The notes below the pieces were generated by a model. It worked only from the letters and a program-made list of their open reading frames with translations. It was not told where the DNA came from and made no database searches. Positions 7,383 to 15,822 of a DNA stretch of 64,000 nucleotides are shown piece after piece. Each line of letters opens with the position of its first letter. Positions within the stretch are counted from its first letter, which is position 1. The stretch is from the NCBI GenBank assembly GCA_947488325.1, contig CANKYZ010000008.1, positions 1 to 64,000 on the forward strand. The letters run 5' to 3'. The stretch comes from an uncultured Erythrobacter sp. (GTDB lineage: Bacteria > Pseudomonadota > Alphaproteobacteria > Sphingomonadales > Sphingomonadaceae). The position numbers were made by a program, and so were the translations under genes.

Positions 7383-9389
7383 ATGTCATGCCAATCAGAC
7401 ACAAGGAATGGCGCGAATATGGCTGACAAAGACGACAAAGATCCCGGTGATCGCGGTCCGCTAGAAGATATTGCAGCGCTCACATCATTCTTTGATACGC
7501 AAGGTAAAGCGATGCGAGGAATGCTAGCACAGGCGATTCCCGGTAGTGGCGATGGTGAAACAAAAGCATTCGACGGCCCGAAACCTCTCTCAGGGCTGTT
7601 CCCCGAAAGTCTTGATGCGGGTGAGTTGGGTGAATGGGCCAAGGCCAGCAGCGAACTGCAGAAAATGTGGTTCGAATTTGTATCCGATCAGGCCAAGTCT
7701 GTTGTGGAAAATCCTGCTCAGGTCAAAACCTTGCTCGACCCCGCGCAATGGCTGACAATGTCGCAAGGTATGCTGAAGCAGGTCCCAACACAGGCCTTCG
7801 ACGCGCAGGCAAAGCTGGCGCAGGATTCGCTGCAATTATGGCGCGGCGTTTTCGAGAGATTTACTAGTAAAGTCGGTGACGCAGCCTCCAAACACCAAGA
7901 TCACGCGACCGAACTGCCGCGCAAGGATCGTCGTTTCGCCGATCCGGCATGGAGTGAGCAGCCGGCATTTGCTCTGCTGCATCAAACATATTTGATGCTG
8001 ACCGAGTATTTCAAGCACGCGGCTTCCTCAATGAGCGGTCTCGACAGTGAAAAGAGAAAGCAACTTCAATTTGCCATAGGCGCTCTTTCTGACGCGATGA
8101 GCCCTGGAAATTTCCTCCTTACCAATCCCGTAGTGATGAAGCGGACAGTCGAAACACGCGGGCAGAACTTAGTTCGCGGCATGCAGCACCTGATCACTGA
8201 TTTGAAACGCGGGCAACTGACACACACCGACCCAAATGCTTTCACCCTGGGGGAAAACCTCGCCGCTACGCCAGGTAAAGTGGTGCACGAAACCCCTTTG
8301 TTCCAACTGCTCCAATACAGCCCTTCGACAAAGGACGTGCACGAAGTTCCGTTGGTGATCTTCCCTCCATGGATCAACAGATTCTATATCCTGGACCTCA
8401 CTCCCAAGAAGAGCTTTATCAAATGGGCGGTTGACCAAGGGCTCACAGTGTTTGTCGTCAGCTGGAAATCAGCGGATGAGACTATGGGCGATGTGACCTG
8501 GGACGATTACATCCGAGGACAGATTGAAGCCATTGATTATGTTCGCGAACGGTTGAAAGTGCCGGATGTCCATACAATTGGGTATTGCGTCGCTGGTACA
8601 ACACTGGCCGCGACGCTCGCCATTCTCGCGCGGCGGGGAGAGGCAGAGAAAGTGAAGAGCGCGACGTTCTTTACTGCGCAAGTCGATTTTGAACACAGCG
8701 GTGAGCTCAAGCATTTTATCCAAGACTCGCAGCTCGAAGTCATCGATCAACTCTCACCCAAAGGCTATCTCGACGGACGTTACCTAGCCGCCGCCTTCAA
8801 TGCGCTGCGCGGCAAGGACCTGATATGGAACTACGTAGTCAACAATTACCTGCTCGGCGAAGACTACCCGGCGTTTGATCTGCTCCATTGGAACGGTGAC
8901 GTTACCAACTTGCCGTCAAAGTGGCACAATGACTACCTGAAAGACTTGTATCGCGACAATAAACTGGTCGTGCCCGGCGCCATCGAAGCCGATGGAACTG
9001 CGATTGATCTGACACAGGTTAAAACACCGGTTTATGCGCAAGCGGGACGCGAAGACCATATTGCCCCAGCGGAAAGCGTCTGGCGGATCACTGATCATTT
9101 TTCGGGACCAATTGAATTCCTCTTGGCAGGGTCAGGGCACATCGCCGGGGTTGTGAATCCGCCTACTGCCAACAAATATCAATATTGGACCGGCGACAGT
9201 GAAGCGGTGTCGCTCACTGCATTCATTGAAGGAGCGGAAGAGCATCCGGGCAGTTGGTGGCCGCATTGGCTGGCATGGCTTGAGCAACAGGCAACCGGAC
9301 GCGTTGCCGCGACTGGCAAACGCAAGCCAGGCGGACGCGGTGATAAGGTCCTTGATGATGCACCAGGCAGTTATGTAAAGACTCGCTAG
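7383..9389 (+). CDS. phaC: Class I poly(3-hydroxyalkanoate) synthase
   Basis: PhaC polymerises hydroxyacyl-CoA to polyester at the granule surface. The C-terminal alpha/beta hydrolase domain holds the lipase-like box GYCVAGTT with the nucleophilic Cys, then AGREDHIAP (catalytic Asp) and GSGHIAGVVNPP (catalytic His). The N-terminal PhaC domain contains FPPWINRFYILDL and FVVSWKSAD. About 668 residues, slightly longer than typical class I (590-620) because of an N-terminal extension. I chose the ATG at 7383 because GGAGGA lies nine bases upstream; an ATG at 7419 (MADKDDK) is a possible alternative. A phasin gene follows 147 bases downstream with its own promoter. Confidence 0.93.
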   Translation: MSCQSDTRNGANMADKDDKDPGDRGPLEDIAALTSFFDTQGKAMRGMLAQAIPGSGDGETKAFDGPKPLSGLFPESLDAGELGEWAKASSELQKMWFEFVSDQAKSVVENPAQVKTLLDPAQWLTMSQGMLKQVPTQAFDAQAKLAQDSLQLWRGVFERFTSKVGDAASKHQDHATELPRKDRRFADPAWSEQPAFALLHQTYLMLTEYFKHAASSMSGLDSEKRKQLQFAIGALSDAMSPGNFLLTNPVVMKRTVETRGQNLVRGMQHLITDLKRGQLTHTDPNAFTLGENLAATPGKVVHETPLFQLLQYSPSTKDVHEVPLVIFPPWINRFYILDLTPKKSFIKWAVDQGLTVFVVSWKSADETMGDVTWDDYIRGQIEAIDYVRERLKVPDVHTIGYCVAGTTLAATLAILARRGEAEKVKSATFFTAQVDFEHSGELKHFIQDSQLEVIDQLSPKGYLDGRYLAAAFNALRGKDLIWNYVVNNYLLGEDYPAFDLLHWNGDVTNLPSKWHNDYLKDLYRDNKLVVPGAIEADGTAIDLTQVKTPVYAQAGREDHIAPAESVWRITDHFSGPIEFLLAGSGHIAGVVNPPTANKYQYWTGDSEAVSLTAFIEGAEEHPGSWWPHWLAWLEQQATGRVAATGKRKPGGRGDKVLDDAPGSYVKTR

Positions 9390-9459
9390 GCTGAAAAAGA
9401 TTCTTGCCGGCTGCCCTACACCCGTAAAATTTATGTTTTTCATAATGCTACCCTCTTTA

Positions 9460-9474
9460 TTGTGCATCGCACAA
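9460..9474. promoter_or_regulatory. Candidate PhaR operator 1 upstream of phasin
   Basis: TTGTGCATCGCACAA is a perfect inverted repeat with 6-bp arms and a 3-base centre, just upstream of a -35 element. It resembles the TGC/GCA-rich dyads bound by the PHA-sensing repressor PhaR in other alphaproteobacteria. Functional assignment is inference. Confidence 0.5.
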
Positions 9475-9479
9475 AAGTC

Positions 9480-9507
9480 TTGACTTCGCACTCGCAATCG
9501 CTATTTT
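9480..9507 (+). promoter_or_regulatory. Sigma-70-like promoter of the phasin gene
   Basis: TTGACT (9480-9485), a 16-base spacer, and TATTTT (9502-9507). It lies 29 bases before the phasin start codon and between two copies of a TTGTGCA-containing dyad, which suits a repressor-controlled promoter. Confidence 0.5.
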
Positions 9508-9520
9508 GTGCACTGCAACA
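9506..9520. promoter_or_regulatory. Candidate PhaR operator 2 over the phasin -10 region
   Basis: TTGTGCACTGCAACA is an imperfect second copy of the upstream dyad (shared core TTGTGCA then GCA) and overlaps the end of the -10 and the probable transcription start. Binding here would block initiation. Confidence 0.45.
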
Positions 9521-9535
9521 TGAAGCGAGGACGTT

Positions 9536-10375
9536 ATGTCAGAAGCCAAGACGCAAATTGATAATGCCAAAGCGAAGATCGACGTCGCTGCGGAGAAGGC
9601 ATATGCCGACGCAGCCACTAAGAAAACTCCGGCTAATGCTGTGAGCAGTGAAAAGACCGCAGAAACTGTCACGACGGCTGCACCTAAGCCAGCCGTCAAA
9701 ATGAAGACTGTGAAGAAGGCGCTGGCAAAGAAGTCCGTGCCTGCTCGTAAGACTCCTGCTCGCAAGGCAGCTGCCAAGACGACACGCGCCAAACCGGTCA
9801 CTGCAAAGAAGCCTGCCGCCAAGAAAGCGCCAGCAACTGCAGCTAAACCAGTCACGGCAACCAAGAAAGCCGCCAAGAAGGCAGCTTCCAAAACAACCGC
9901 AACAAGTTCGGTTTCAAAATTGAAGGATACCATCATGGCGACCGCAGAAAAAACTAACATCACCGCTCAGGCCAAAGAATTGGCTGCCGACGTTCAAACT
10001 CGTGCAAAGACTGCCTACTCGAAAGCTGGCGCTATCGCCGCTGACGCTGGTGAATTTAATAAAGCCAACCTCGACGCAGTGGTTGAAAGCAGCAAGATCT
10101 TTTTCACCGGTGCACAAGAACTCGTTCGTGAAAACATCGAAACCAGTAAAACCGTTGCTGCTGTAGTGACCGAAGATGCAAAGAAAGTTGCATCAATCAA
10201 GTCACCAACCGAGCTGGTTCAAATTCAAACCGAACTCGCACGTCGCAATTTTGACGCAGTAGTATCATTCGGTTCACAGCGCACCGAAGCTTGGGTCAAA
10301 CTTTACAACGATGCGTTCGCTCCGATTTCGAACCGCGTTAGCGTTGCCGCCGAGAAAATCTCGAAAGCCGCTTAA
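9536..10375 (+). CDS. Phasin family protein with histone H1-like Lys/Ala-rich N-terminal region
   Basis: 279 residues in two parts. Residues about 40-125 are rich in Lys, Ala, Pro and Thr with repeated PAKKA/KKAA-like units (for example AKKPAAKKAPATAAKP), like the DNA-binding tails of H1-like proteins. Residues about 145-255 form a phasin domain (FFTGAQELVRENIETSKTVA, SPTELVQIQTELARRNFDAV) that coats polyhydroxyalkanoate granules. This architecture suggests a protein that bridges PHA granules to the nucleoid, by analogy with PhaM. It lies after phaC, has an independent promoter and a strong palindromic terminator, and a GAGGA ribosome site. Confidence 0.88.
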   Translation: MSEAKTQIDNAKAKIDVAAEKAYADAATKKTPANAVSSEKTAETVTTAAPKPAVKMKTVKKALAKKSVPARKTPARKAAAKTTRAKPVTAKKPAAKKAPATAAKPVTATKKAAKKAASKTTATSSVSKLKDTIMATAEKTNITAQAKELAADVQTRAKTAYSKAGAIAADAGEFNKANLDAVVESSKIFFTGAQELVRENIETSKTVAAVVTEDAKKVASIKSPTELVQIQTELARRNFDAVVSFGSQRTEAWVKLYNDAFAPISNRVSVAAEKISKAA

Positions 10376-10449
10376 GCTACCAAGTCGTTTCTGAACCGGG
10401 CCTCTCCCCCTCTCTCCCTTACCCGGTTCACGAAAGCGCGCGAAAGCGC

Positions 10450-10490
10450 AGGGCCGGACAGACCATATATGGTCTGTCCGGCCCTTTACA
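10450..10490. terminator. 36-bp perfect palindrome, likely phasin terminator
   Basis: Positions 10450-10485 are a perfect 36-base palindrome centred on ATATAT (arms begin AGGGCCGGACAGACC), followed by TTTACATT. It lies 75 bases after the phasin stop and before the clpS leader. The GC-rich stem followed by T residues fits an intrinsic terminator, but the tract is short, and cruciform or protein binding is possible. Confidence 0.65.
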
Positions 10491-10607
10491 TTCTGAGGAA
10501 AGCCCCACGCTCTTTCTCAATTCGGATAGGGTACGCATTAAGGGTTTGCGCGCTATCCGGTGCGAGACATCTTGCGTCAGCGCATACGATTCCCATAATG
10601 GACCCTC

Positions 10608-11051
10608 ATGGCCGAAACCTATCCAAACCAAGCTGACCCCAGATTTTCTGGCCCCAGTATATCGGATGCTGTCTTTGACGCATTACCGTTGCTGATTTCG
10701 ACGGCGGGCGATGGTGGTGGAGATGGCAATAAAGATGGCGAAGGTGATGGATCCGATACTGAAATCGGTGTCGCAACCAAAACACGCGCCAAACCGAAGA
10801 AACCAAGCCAATATAAGGTTCTGCTTTTAAACGACGATTATACTCCGATGGAGTTTGTCGTGATGGTATTGAAACGGTTCTTTAGCATGGATATCGAACA
10901 GGCCACCCGGGTGATGCTCCATGTCCATCAAAAGGGCGTCGGGATCTGCGGTGTCTTTTCCTACGAAGTCGCTGAGACCAAAGTGAACCAGGTGATGGAT
11001 TTTGCGCTGCAGAACCAACACCCCTTGCAGTGCACCCTCGAAAAAGCCTGA
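10608..11051 (+). CDS. clpS: ATP-dependent Clp protease adaptor ClpS
   Basis: ClpS delivers N-degron substrates to ClpA-ClpP. The 147-residue protein has a roughly 60-residue disordered, Gly/Asp-rich N-terminal extension, then the core domain: [20 protein letters not shown] (the NDD motif and N-end residue pocket), [20 protein letters not shown], and [15 protein letters not shown]. Typical ClpS is about 105 residues, so the extension is longer than usual. clpA is not adjacent; the lptFG operon follows 200 bases later. Confidence 0.93.
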   Translation: MAETYPNQADPRFSGPSISDAVFDALPLLISTAGDGGGDGNKDGEGDGSDTEIGVATKTRAKPKKPSQYKVLLLNDDYTPMEFVVMVLKRFFSMDIEQATRVMLHVHQKGVGICGVFSYEVAETKVNQVMDFALQNQHPLQCTLEKA

Positions 11052-11252
11052 TTCGCAGCTTTAACCGAAGCCCTTTTTCGTCACGACACGCGGCATTTCG
11101 CTCACGATGGCCTGCCACCGACAACAGATACCAACCAAAAGCCGCGCTTGAGGGCATGACGGCAGCTTCGAATCGCGCTAGAAGCCTTGGAGGTTTAGGC
11201 CAAGAATATGCTGACGCTGGACGATCATACAAATTAGGCAGACGGACGAGAC

Positions 11253-12524
11253 GTGCTGAATTTCATTCCCAGTGTCGACCGCTACCTCTTTCGGTTGGTA
11301 ACAATCCCGATGTTGGGCGTATTTGCGCTCGCAGCATCGTTGTTGATGCTGGAAAAGATGCTGCGACTGTTTGATTTCGTCGCCGTTGAAGGCGGACCGA
11401 TCGGCGTTGTCTTCAAAATGTTGGTCGCTCTGATCCCAGAATATGCAAGCCTTGCGATCCCGCTCGGTCTGCTGCTCGGGGTGCTGTTCGCGTTCAGGAA
11501 ATTGGCGACATCCAGCGAACTCGATACGATGCGCGCGGTTGGCCTGTCCTATTGGCGTCTGCTGCGCGTTCCTTATGCAATCACATTGGTGCTGGTCGCG
11601 GTTAATATCGCGCTGGTGTTCTACATCCAACCGCTCAGCCGCTATTATTACGAACAGATGGAATATGATCTGCGCTCTGGAGCACTGGGTGCGTCGATCA
11701 AGGTTGGCGAATTCACAACCTTAGGCAACCGGATGGCTTTGAGGATTGAGGGGAGTCAGGATGACGGGCAACGCCTTATTGGCATCTATGCCCGTGTCGC
11801 TAATGACCGCGAACAAGTCCTGACAATCAGCGCTCGCGAAGGGACATTTATGGCAACCACCGATGATCCTGACACGATTATCCTGCGCCTCACCGAAGGT
11901 TTAATTATACAAGACACAGGCAGCGCGACACCGCGCGTGCTATCTTTTAGTCGGCACGATTTGCCGATTGATCTGCCTGCGATCGAACAGTTCCGGTCGC
12001 GCGGAGAAGCAAGCCGAGAGTACATTTTGCCCGAATTGTTACGCATCGGATGGAGCGGTTTCGGGACCGAGGCTGAACGTGATGCCAGCCAAGCGACATT
12101 CAATTACCGCTTGGTTGAGGTCGTTATGATGCTGCTGATGCCGCTGCTCGCAGTAGCTCTCGCCATACCGCCGAAACGATCGACCAGCGCGCTTGGCGTA
12201 TTTGTATCGATCATCCTTGTAGTCGCCTATCACAAGGTCAACCAATATGGTGAAGACATTGCCGCGCTTGGCCGGGTCGACCCGATCATTGCATTGTGGG
12301 GGCCATTTGTAATCTTCGCTGCTCTAATCGGATGGATGTATTATCGCACGGCCTATGTCCCAGGCGGACAGGCGTTGGGCGCGCTTGAAACTCTGTTTGA
12401 TAAACTTGCAAAACGAATCGGCGCTTTGTTCGCACGGCGCAAACCGCCATCACTTGTCGCTGAACACGCGGTGCCGGAAAATCTGGGCACCGATCAAGAA
12501 TCCTCACTGGTACCAGCGGAATAG
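11253..12524 (+). CDS. lptF: LPS export ABC permease LptF
   Basis: The 423-residue YjgP/YjgQ family permease has N-terminal membrane segments (residues about 13-32, 58-85, 100-120), a periplasmic beta-jellyroll (about 135-285) and C-terminal membrane segments (about 293-370). GLLLGVLFAFRKLATSSELDTMRAVGLSYWR is the conserved cytoplasmic coupling helix region. With LptG it forms the inner-membrane part of the LptB2FG transporter that extracts lipopolysaccharide. lptG follows after 18 bases. The C-terminal hydrophilic extension (about 35 residues) is slightly unusual. Confidence 0.92.
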   Translation: MLNFIPSVDRYLFRLVTIPMLGVFALAASLLMLEKMLRLFDFVAVEGGPIGVVFKMLVALIPEYASLAIPLGLLLGVLFAFRKLATSSELDTMRAVGLSYWRLLRVPYAITLVLVAVNIALVFYIQPLSRYYYEQMEYDLRSGALGASIKVGEFTTLGNRMALRIEGSQDDGQRLIGIYARVANDREQVLTISAREGTFMATTDDPDTIILRLTEGLIIQDTGSATPRVLSFSRHDLPIDLPAIEQFRSRGEASREYILPELLRIGWSGFGTEAERDASQATFNYRLVEVVMMLLMPLLAVALAIPPKRSTSALGVFVSIILVVAYHKVNQYGEDIAALGRVDPIIALWGPFVIFAALIGWMYYRTAYVPGGQALGALETLFDKLAKRIGALFARRKPPSLVAEHAVPENLGTDQESSLVPAE

Positions 12525-12542
12525 ACGGTGCACGCTTAGATC

Positions 12543-13640
12543 ATGCAGTTTGAATTTTTCCCTTCGCGAACGCTCACGCTCTACCTGGCGAAGCTGTTTG
12601 TGGTGCGCATTGTCGCTGTTCTGATCATGCTGGTGCTGGTCCTGATGGCCCTGGACCTGCTCGGCAATTCCGGTGACATTCTTCAACCAGAAGGCAATGG
12701 GCAGGCTGAAATACTCAAATATGTGGGTCTGCGAATCCCTCAGTTAATAGCGCGATTTTTGCCCTATTCCGTCCTTCTGGCGACGCTGATCACACTTGTT
12801 GCACTCAACCAGCATAGCGAAGTCGTTGCGATGAAGGCGGCGGGAATGTCCGCACATCAGGTGCTCTCACCCTTGCTGCTAACCGCGGCGGTGATCGCAA
12901 TGATCAGCTTTGCCTTTAGTGAACGGATTGTTACGCGCTCCAATTCCACATTAAAAGCATGGAGCGCAGCTGAATACGGAGCCATCCCCGAAGATTCCGG
13001 CGTTCGCGCAAATGTCTTTTTGACCGATGGCCAAAACATTCTCAGCGCATCCTCGCTGACTGGGTCTGGCGAAACGATCAAACTCGTCAATGTGACATGG
13101 GACGCGCGCGGGCCAGGCAGCATTGTGACTGAGCAAATCCGAGCGACCAGTGCCACTTATGCCGCGCCCGGATGGCAATTGGAGGATCCGCGGCGTTTTG
13201 ACGTTGGTAGTGCGGAGATACAAGAACTTGAAACGATCATTGTGGGTCAAGATCTAAGCCCAGAACAAATTGACCTGCAATCAATCGACACCGATGGACA
13301 ATCCTTTTGGGAACTGACCAAGACGATTGACTCCTTGAACGCAGTCGGCAGACGCACATCGGAAATGCGGGCGAAGTGGTGGCACCGGATTTCTGGACCA
13401 CTTGCCGCTTTCCTAATGCCGCTCTTGGGGTCAATCGCAGCCTTCGGTCTGGCAAGATCAGGTCAATTATTCGTGCGCGCTATCATCGGCATGGCATTAG
13501 GATTTGCTTATTTTATCGTCGATAATGCTGCGCTCGCAATGGGCAGTTTTGGCGGATACCCGCCATTTCTCGCCGCATGGGCTCCGTTTTTTCTGTTCTT
13601 TCTGGTTGGTGAGACAGTCCTCATCCGTACCGAAGAATGA
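12543..13640 (+). CDS. lptG: LPS export ABC permease LptG
   Basis: 365 residues, same YjgP/YjgQ family as the preceding gene: membrane segments at about 12-38, 60-82, 102-120, then a periplasmic domain (about 125-265) and four C-terminal hydrophobic segments. The motif LVALNQHSEVVAMKAAGMSAHQVL is the coupling helix. It pairs with LptF for LPS transport. The stop overlaps the start of the next gene (GNAT) by 4 bases. Confidence 0.92.
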   Translation: MQFEFFPSRTLTLYLAKLFVVRIVAVLIMLVLVLMALDLLGNSGDILQPEGNGQAEILKYVGLRIPQLIARFLPYSVLLATLITLVALNQHSEVVAMKAAGMSAHQVLSPLLLTAAVIAMISFAFSERIVTRSNSTLKAWSAAEYGAIPEDSGVRANVFLTDGQNILSASSLTGSGETIKLVNVTWDARGPGSIVTEQIRATSATYAAPGWQLEDPRRFDVGSAEIQELETIIVGQDLSPEQIDLQSIDTDGQSFWELTKTIDSLNAVGRRTSEMRAKWWHRISGPLAAFLMPLLGSIAAFGLARSGQLFVRAIIGMALGFAYFIVDNAALAMGSFGGYPPFLAAWAPFFLFFLVGETVLIRTEE

Positions 13641-14161
13641 ACCGCAAATCATGGTCGTTGCGGCTAGCCAGGCCTGAAGATGCGGAGAAAATGCCCGCGA
13701 TTGAAACGGCAGCGGCCAAACTCTTCAAAACTGTTGAAGGGCTTTCCAATTTGGCAAAGGATGACCCTATTCCGGTTGACCGGTTGCAGCGCTACATCTG
13801 CAAAGGCCACTGTCTTGTCAGCCATATTGGCGATGTCATGGTCGGATTCATTGTCACAGAGCCCTTTGGCCGCGAACTCCATATCTGGGAAATGGACGTC
13901 CATCCGGATGCTCAGCAAAATGGGGTCGGCGCGGGCCTGCTTCGCGCGTGCATGACCGATGCACGCAATTCGACCTTTCGCGCACTAACGCTAACGACCT
14001 TTCGTGGCGTTCCATGGAATGCTCCGTTCTATGCTCGGCTGGGCTTTGATGAAGTCACTGCGCTCGACGCACATCCGCGCCTTGCCGCTGAACTCGCAGT
14101 TGAGGCGGACAATGGCCTTAACCGGCAACGGCGCTGCGCAATGATCCATTTCCTCGATTGA
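13637..14161 (+). CDS. GNAT-family N-acetyltransferase
   Basis: 174-residue protein with the GNAT fold: central VGFIVTEPFGRELHIWEMDVHPDAQQNGVGAGLL, containing the acetyl-CoA pyrophosphate-binding signature QNGVGAGLLRA, then LTTFRGVPWNAPFYARLGF (motif B). The acetyl acceptor is unknown. It overlaps lptG by 4 bases, so is co-translated with the LPS export genes; a direct functional tie is not implied. Confidence 0.88.
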   Translation: MNRKSWSLRLARPEDAEKMPAIETAAAKLFKTVEGLSNLAKDDPIPVDRLQRYICKGHCLVSHIGDVMVGFIVTEPFGRELHIWEMDVHPDAQQNGVGAGLLRACMTDARNSTFRALTLTTFRGVPWNAPFYARLGFDEVTALDAHPRLAAELAVEADNGLNRQRRCAMIHFLD

Positions 14162-14216
14162 GCAAAAATTGCTATGATGCAGATGCAATAGTGGCCAACC
14201 GCACAAGGAAAACCGC

Positions 14217-14564
14217 ATGATAAAGCAAGCAGCGATTGCCGGGGGTATCTTGCTCTCGCTCTTTCTCAGCGGCTGTAACGACGAACCTGACGAGACACCC
14301 GACATCACCGAGGCGATCCCTGTAGATGCAGGCAGCGATGAAAGCGGCGAGATCATCGACGCAGCAAACGCGCAGAACAGTTCCGGCGAGAGCAGCGATG
14401 CAGGACCGAATGGTTCAGCGGGCAGACAATACTATTCAGGAGAGACTGAAAGCAGACCCAGCGCACAACCCAGTAGACCGAGCACTATGGAAAGCGGCAG
14501 CAACGCATCGAATTCAAGTGTCCAGCTCGAAGGATCAAAGCTCCAGCGAGCCGATCCTAACTAA
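14217..14564 (+). CDS. Small unknown lipoprotein
   Basis: 115 residues. The N-terminal signal peptide ends in the lipobox LFLSGC, so the mature protein is lipid-modified at Cys20. The rest is a disordered Ser/Asp/Glu/Asn-rich sequence without a recognisable domain. The ATG follows AAGGAAAACCGC, giving a good ribosome site. No paralogue or partner is visible. Confidence 0.65.
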   Translation: MIKQAAIAGGILLSLFLSGCNDEPDETPDITEAIPVDAGSDESGEIIDAANAQNSSGESSDAGPNGSAGRQYYSGETESRPSAQPSRPSTMESGSNASNSSVQLEGSKLQRADPN

Positions 14565-14577
14565 CAAATCTAAGATT

Positions 14578-15666
14578 CTAACGGCCGACCATCGTGCTCC
14601 GCGCAATCCGTGCAACCAATGTCAGCATACCCGGGTGGTTTGCACCCTCGTAAGTTGATCCATCGCCGAGCTCTCTCGCCAGTCTCCGATGCGCTTCTGG
14701 CAAGTCGTGATATGGCATTGACGGCATCAAGTGATGGAGCGCGTGATAGCGCAAGCCTACCGGTGCCCAAATCTCACCGGCAATGCCTGGCGGCGGCACA
14801 TTAACGCTATCAAGGAACTGCGCCGTCACCGTCATGGGCTCACCTTCATTCTCCCAAAGATGCGCAACCAGCGTACGCAGTTGATTGAGCATCGCAGTCA
14901 CTGAGACAATTGCTAGCGCGATTAACAGCGGACGCCAACCGACCGCAAAGGTGCTGGCAATCAACGCAATCGCCCAAATGCTCGCCCCCGTTTCCTGCCA
15001 AAACACTCGTTTCGCAAAATCACCGGTCGGCGCTTTGCGCCGAAAATCAGGATTGATTGAGAGCGACGAAAATCGTTGCCAGATGAGCTTTCGTACTGCT
15101 GGGATCAACGCACCGATTGGGACAAGCAAACCAAAGCGCACCATAAATGCAAACGGCGCAAGCAGCGCGACAATCACGAATAGCGGCAAGCTCCACGGCT
15201 TCATCAAGGCTAGCGGAAGATATTCCGGATCCTCGATCGTGCCATATTGAGTGTGCTTGTGGTGGATCACGTGCACGCCTTCATACATAAAACTAGGCGT
15301 CAGCATTGGAACGCCGATCAACAGGTTCCAGCTGGTGCGAAAACCTGGTAGTGTACCACGGCGGATATGAGTTAGTTCATGAATGAACATCAACGAGCGG
15401 TACAGCGCGAGTGATGCAATCAGTCCAGCGATCAGGGCAATGATCACATTGTTAGTCAGAATCGCCGTCGCAATACCGCCATATCCGATCGCGGTTGAGA
15501 CAAGCATGTCCCCCCAATAAATGCGACCACGCGCCTCGCCCAGATCCTTTGTAAGGTCACGGGCAGCGCGCAGCATGTCCTTGTCATCCACTTTCAGAAA
15601 GTCAGCTCGCGTGGCGCGGGGTTTCTCGCTGGTATTGGCGGCGGAGGGGGATATCGGTTGGTGCAT
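14578..15666 (-). CDS. Membrane fatty acid desaturase
   Basis: The 362-residue integral membrane protein carries three histidine boxes of the fatty acid desaturase family: HELTH (HxxxH, residues about 116-120), HVIHHKHTQYG (HxxHH, about 152), and YHALHHLMP (HxxHH, about 310), with membrane segments between. It probably introduces a double bond into an acyl chain using the di-iron centre. The ends converge with the lipoprotein gene. The region just before its start has no other gene, so it is likely monocistronic. The substrate position is not predictable. Confidence 0.88.
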   Translation of the reverse strand: MHQPISPSAANTSEKPRATRADFLKVDDKDMLRAARDLTKDLGEARGRIYWGDMLVSTAIGYGGIATAILTNNVIIALIAGLIASLALYRSLMFIHELTHIRRGTLPGFRTSWNLLIGVPMLTPSFMYEGVHVIHHKHTQYGTIEDPEYLPLALMKPWSLPLFVIVALLAPFAFMVRFGLLVPIGALIPAVRKLIWQRFSSLSINPDFRRKAPTGDFAKRVFWQETGASIWAIALIASTFAVGWRPLLIALAIVSVTAMLNQLRTLVAHLWENEGEPMTVTAQFLDSVNVPPPGIAGEIWAPVGLRYHALHHLMPSMPYHDLPEAHRRLARELGDGSTYEGANHPGMLTLVARIARSTMVGR

Positions 15667-15822
15667 AGCTCTTTTTTGTCAGTTTAGGTTGGCAGGCCAT
15701 ACCGCATTCTGGGCGTTCTCGGCAAACGCGCATTATTGGCGAGTGTGATCGATTGGCTTGCACGACACGGTCGGGCACGACACAGATGAATTGAACACAA
15801 AGCAAAAACGAAGGCGAGCTAA

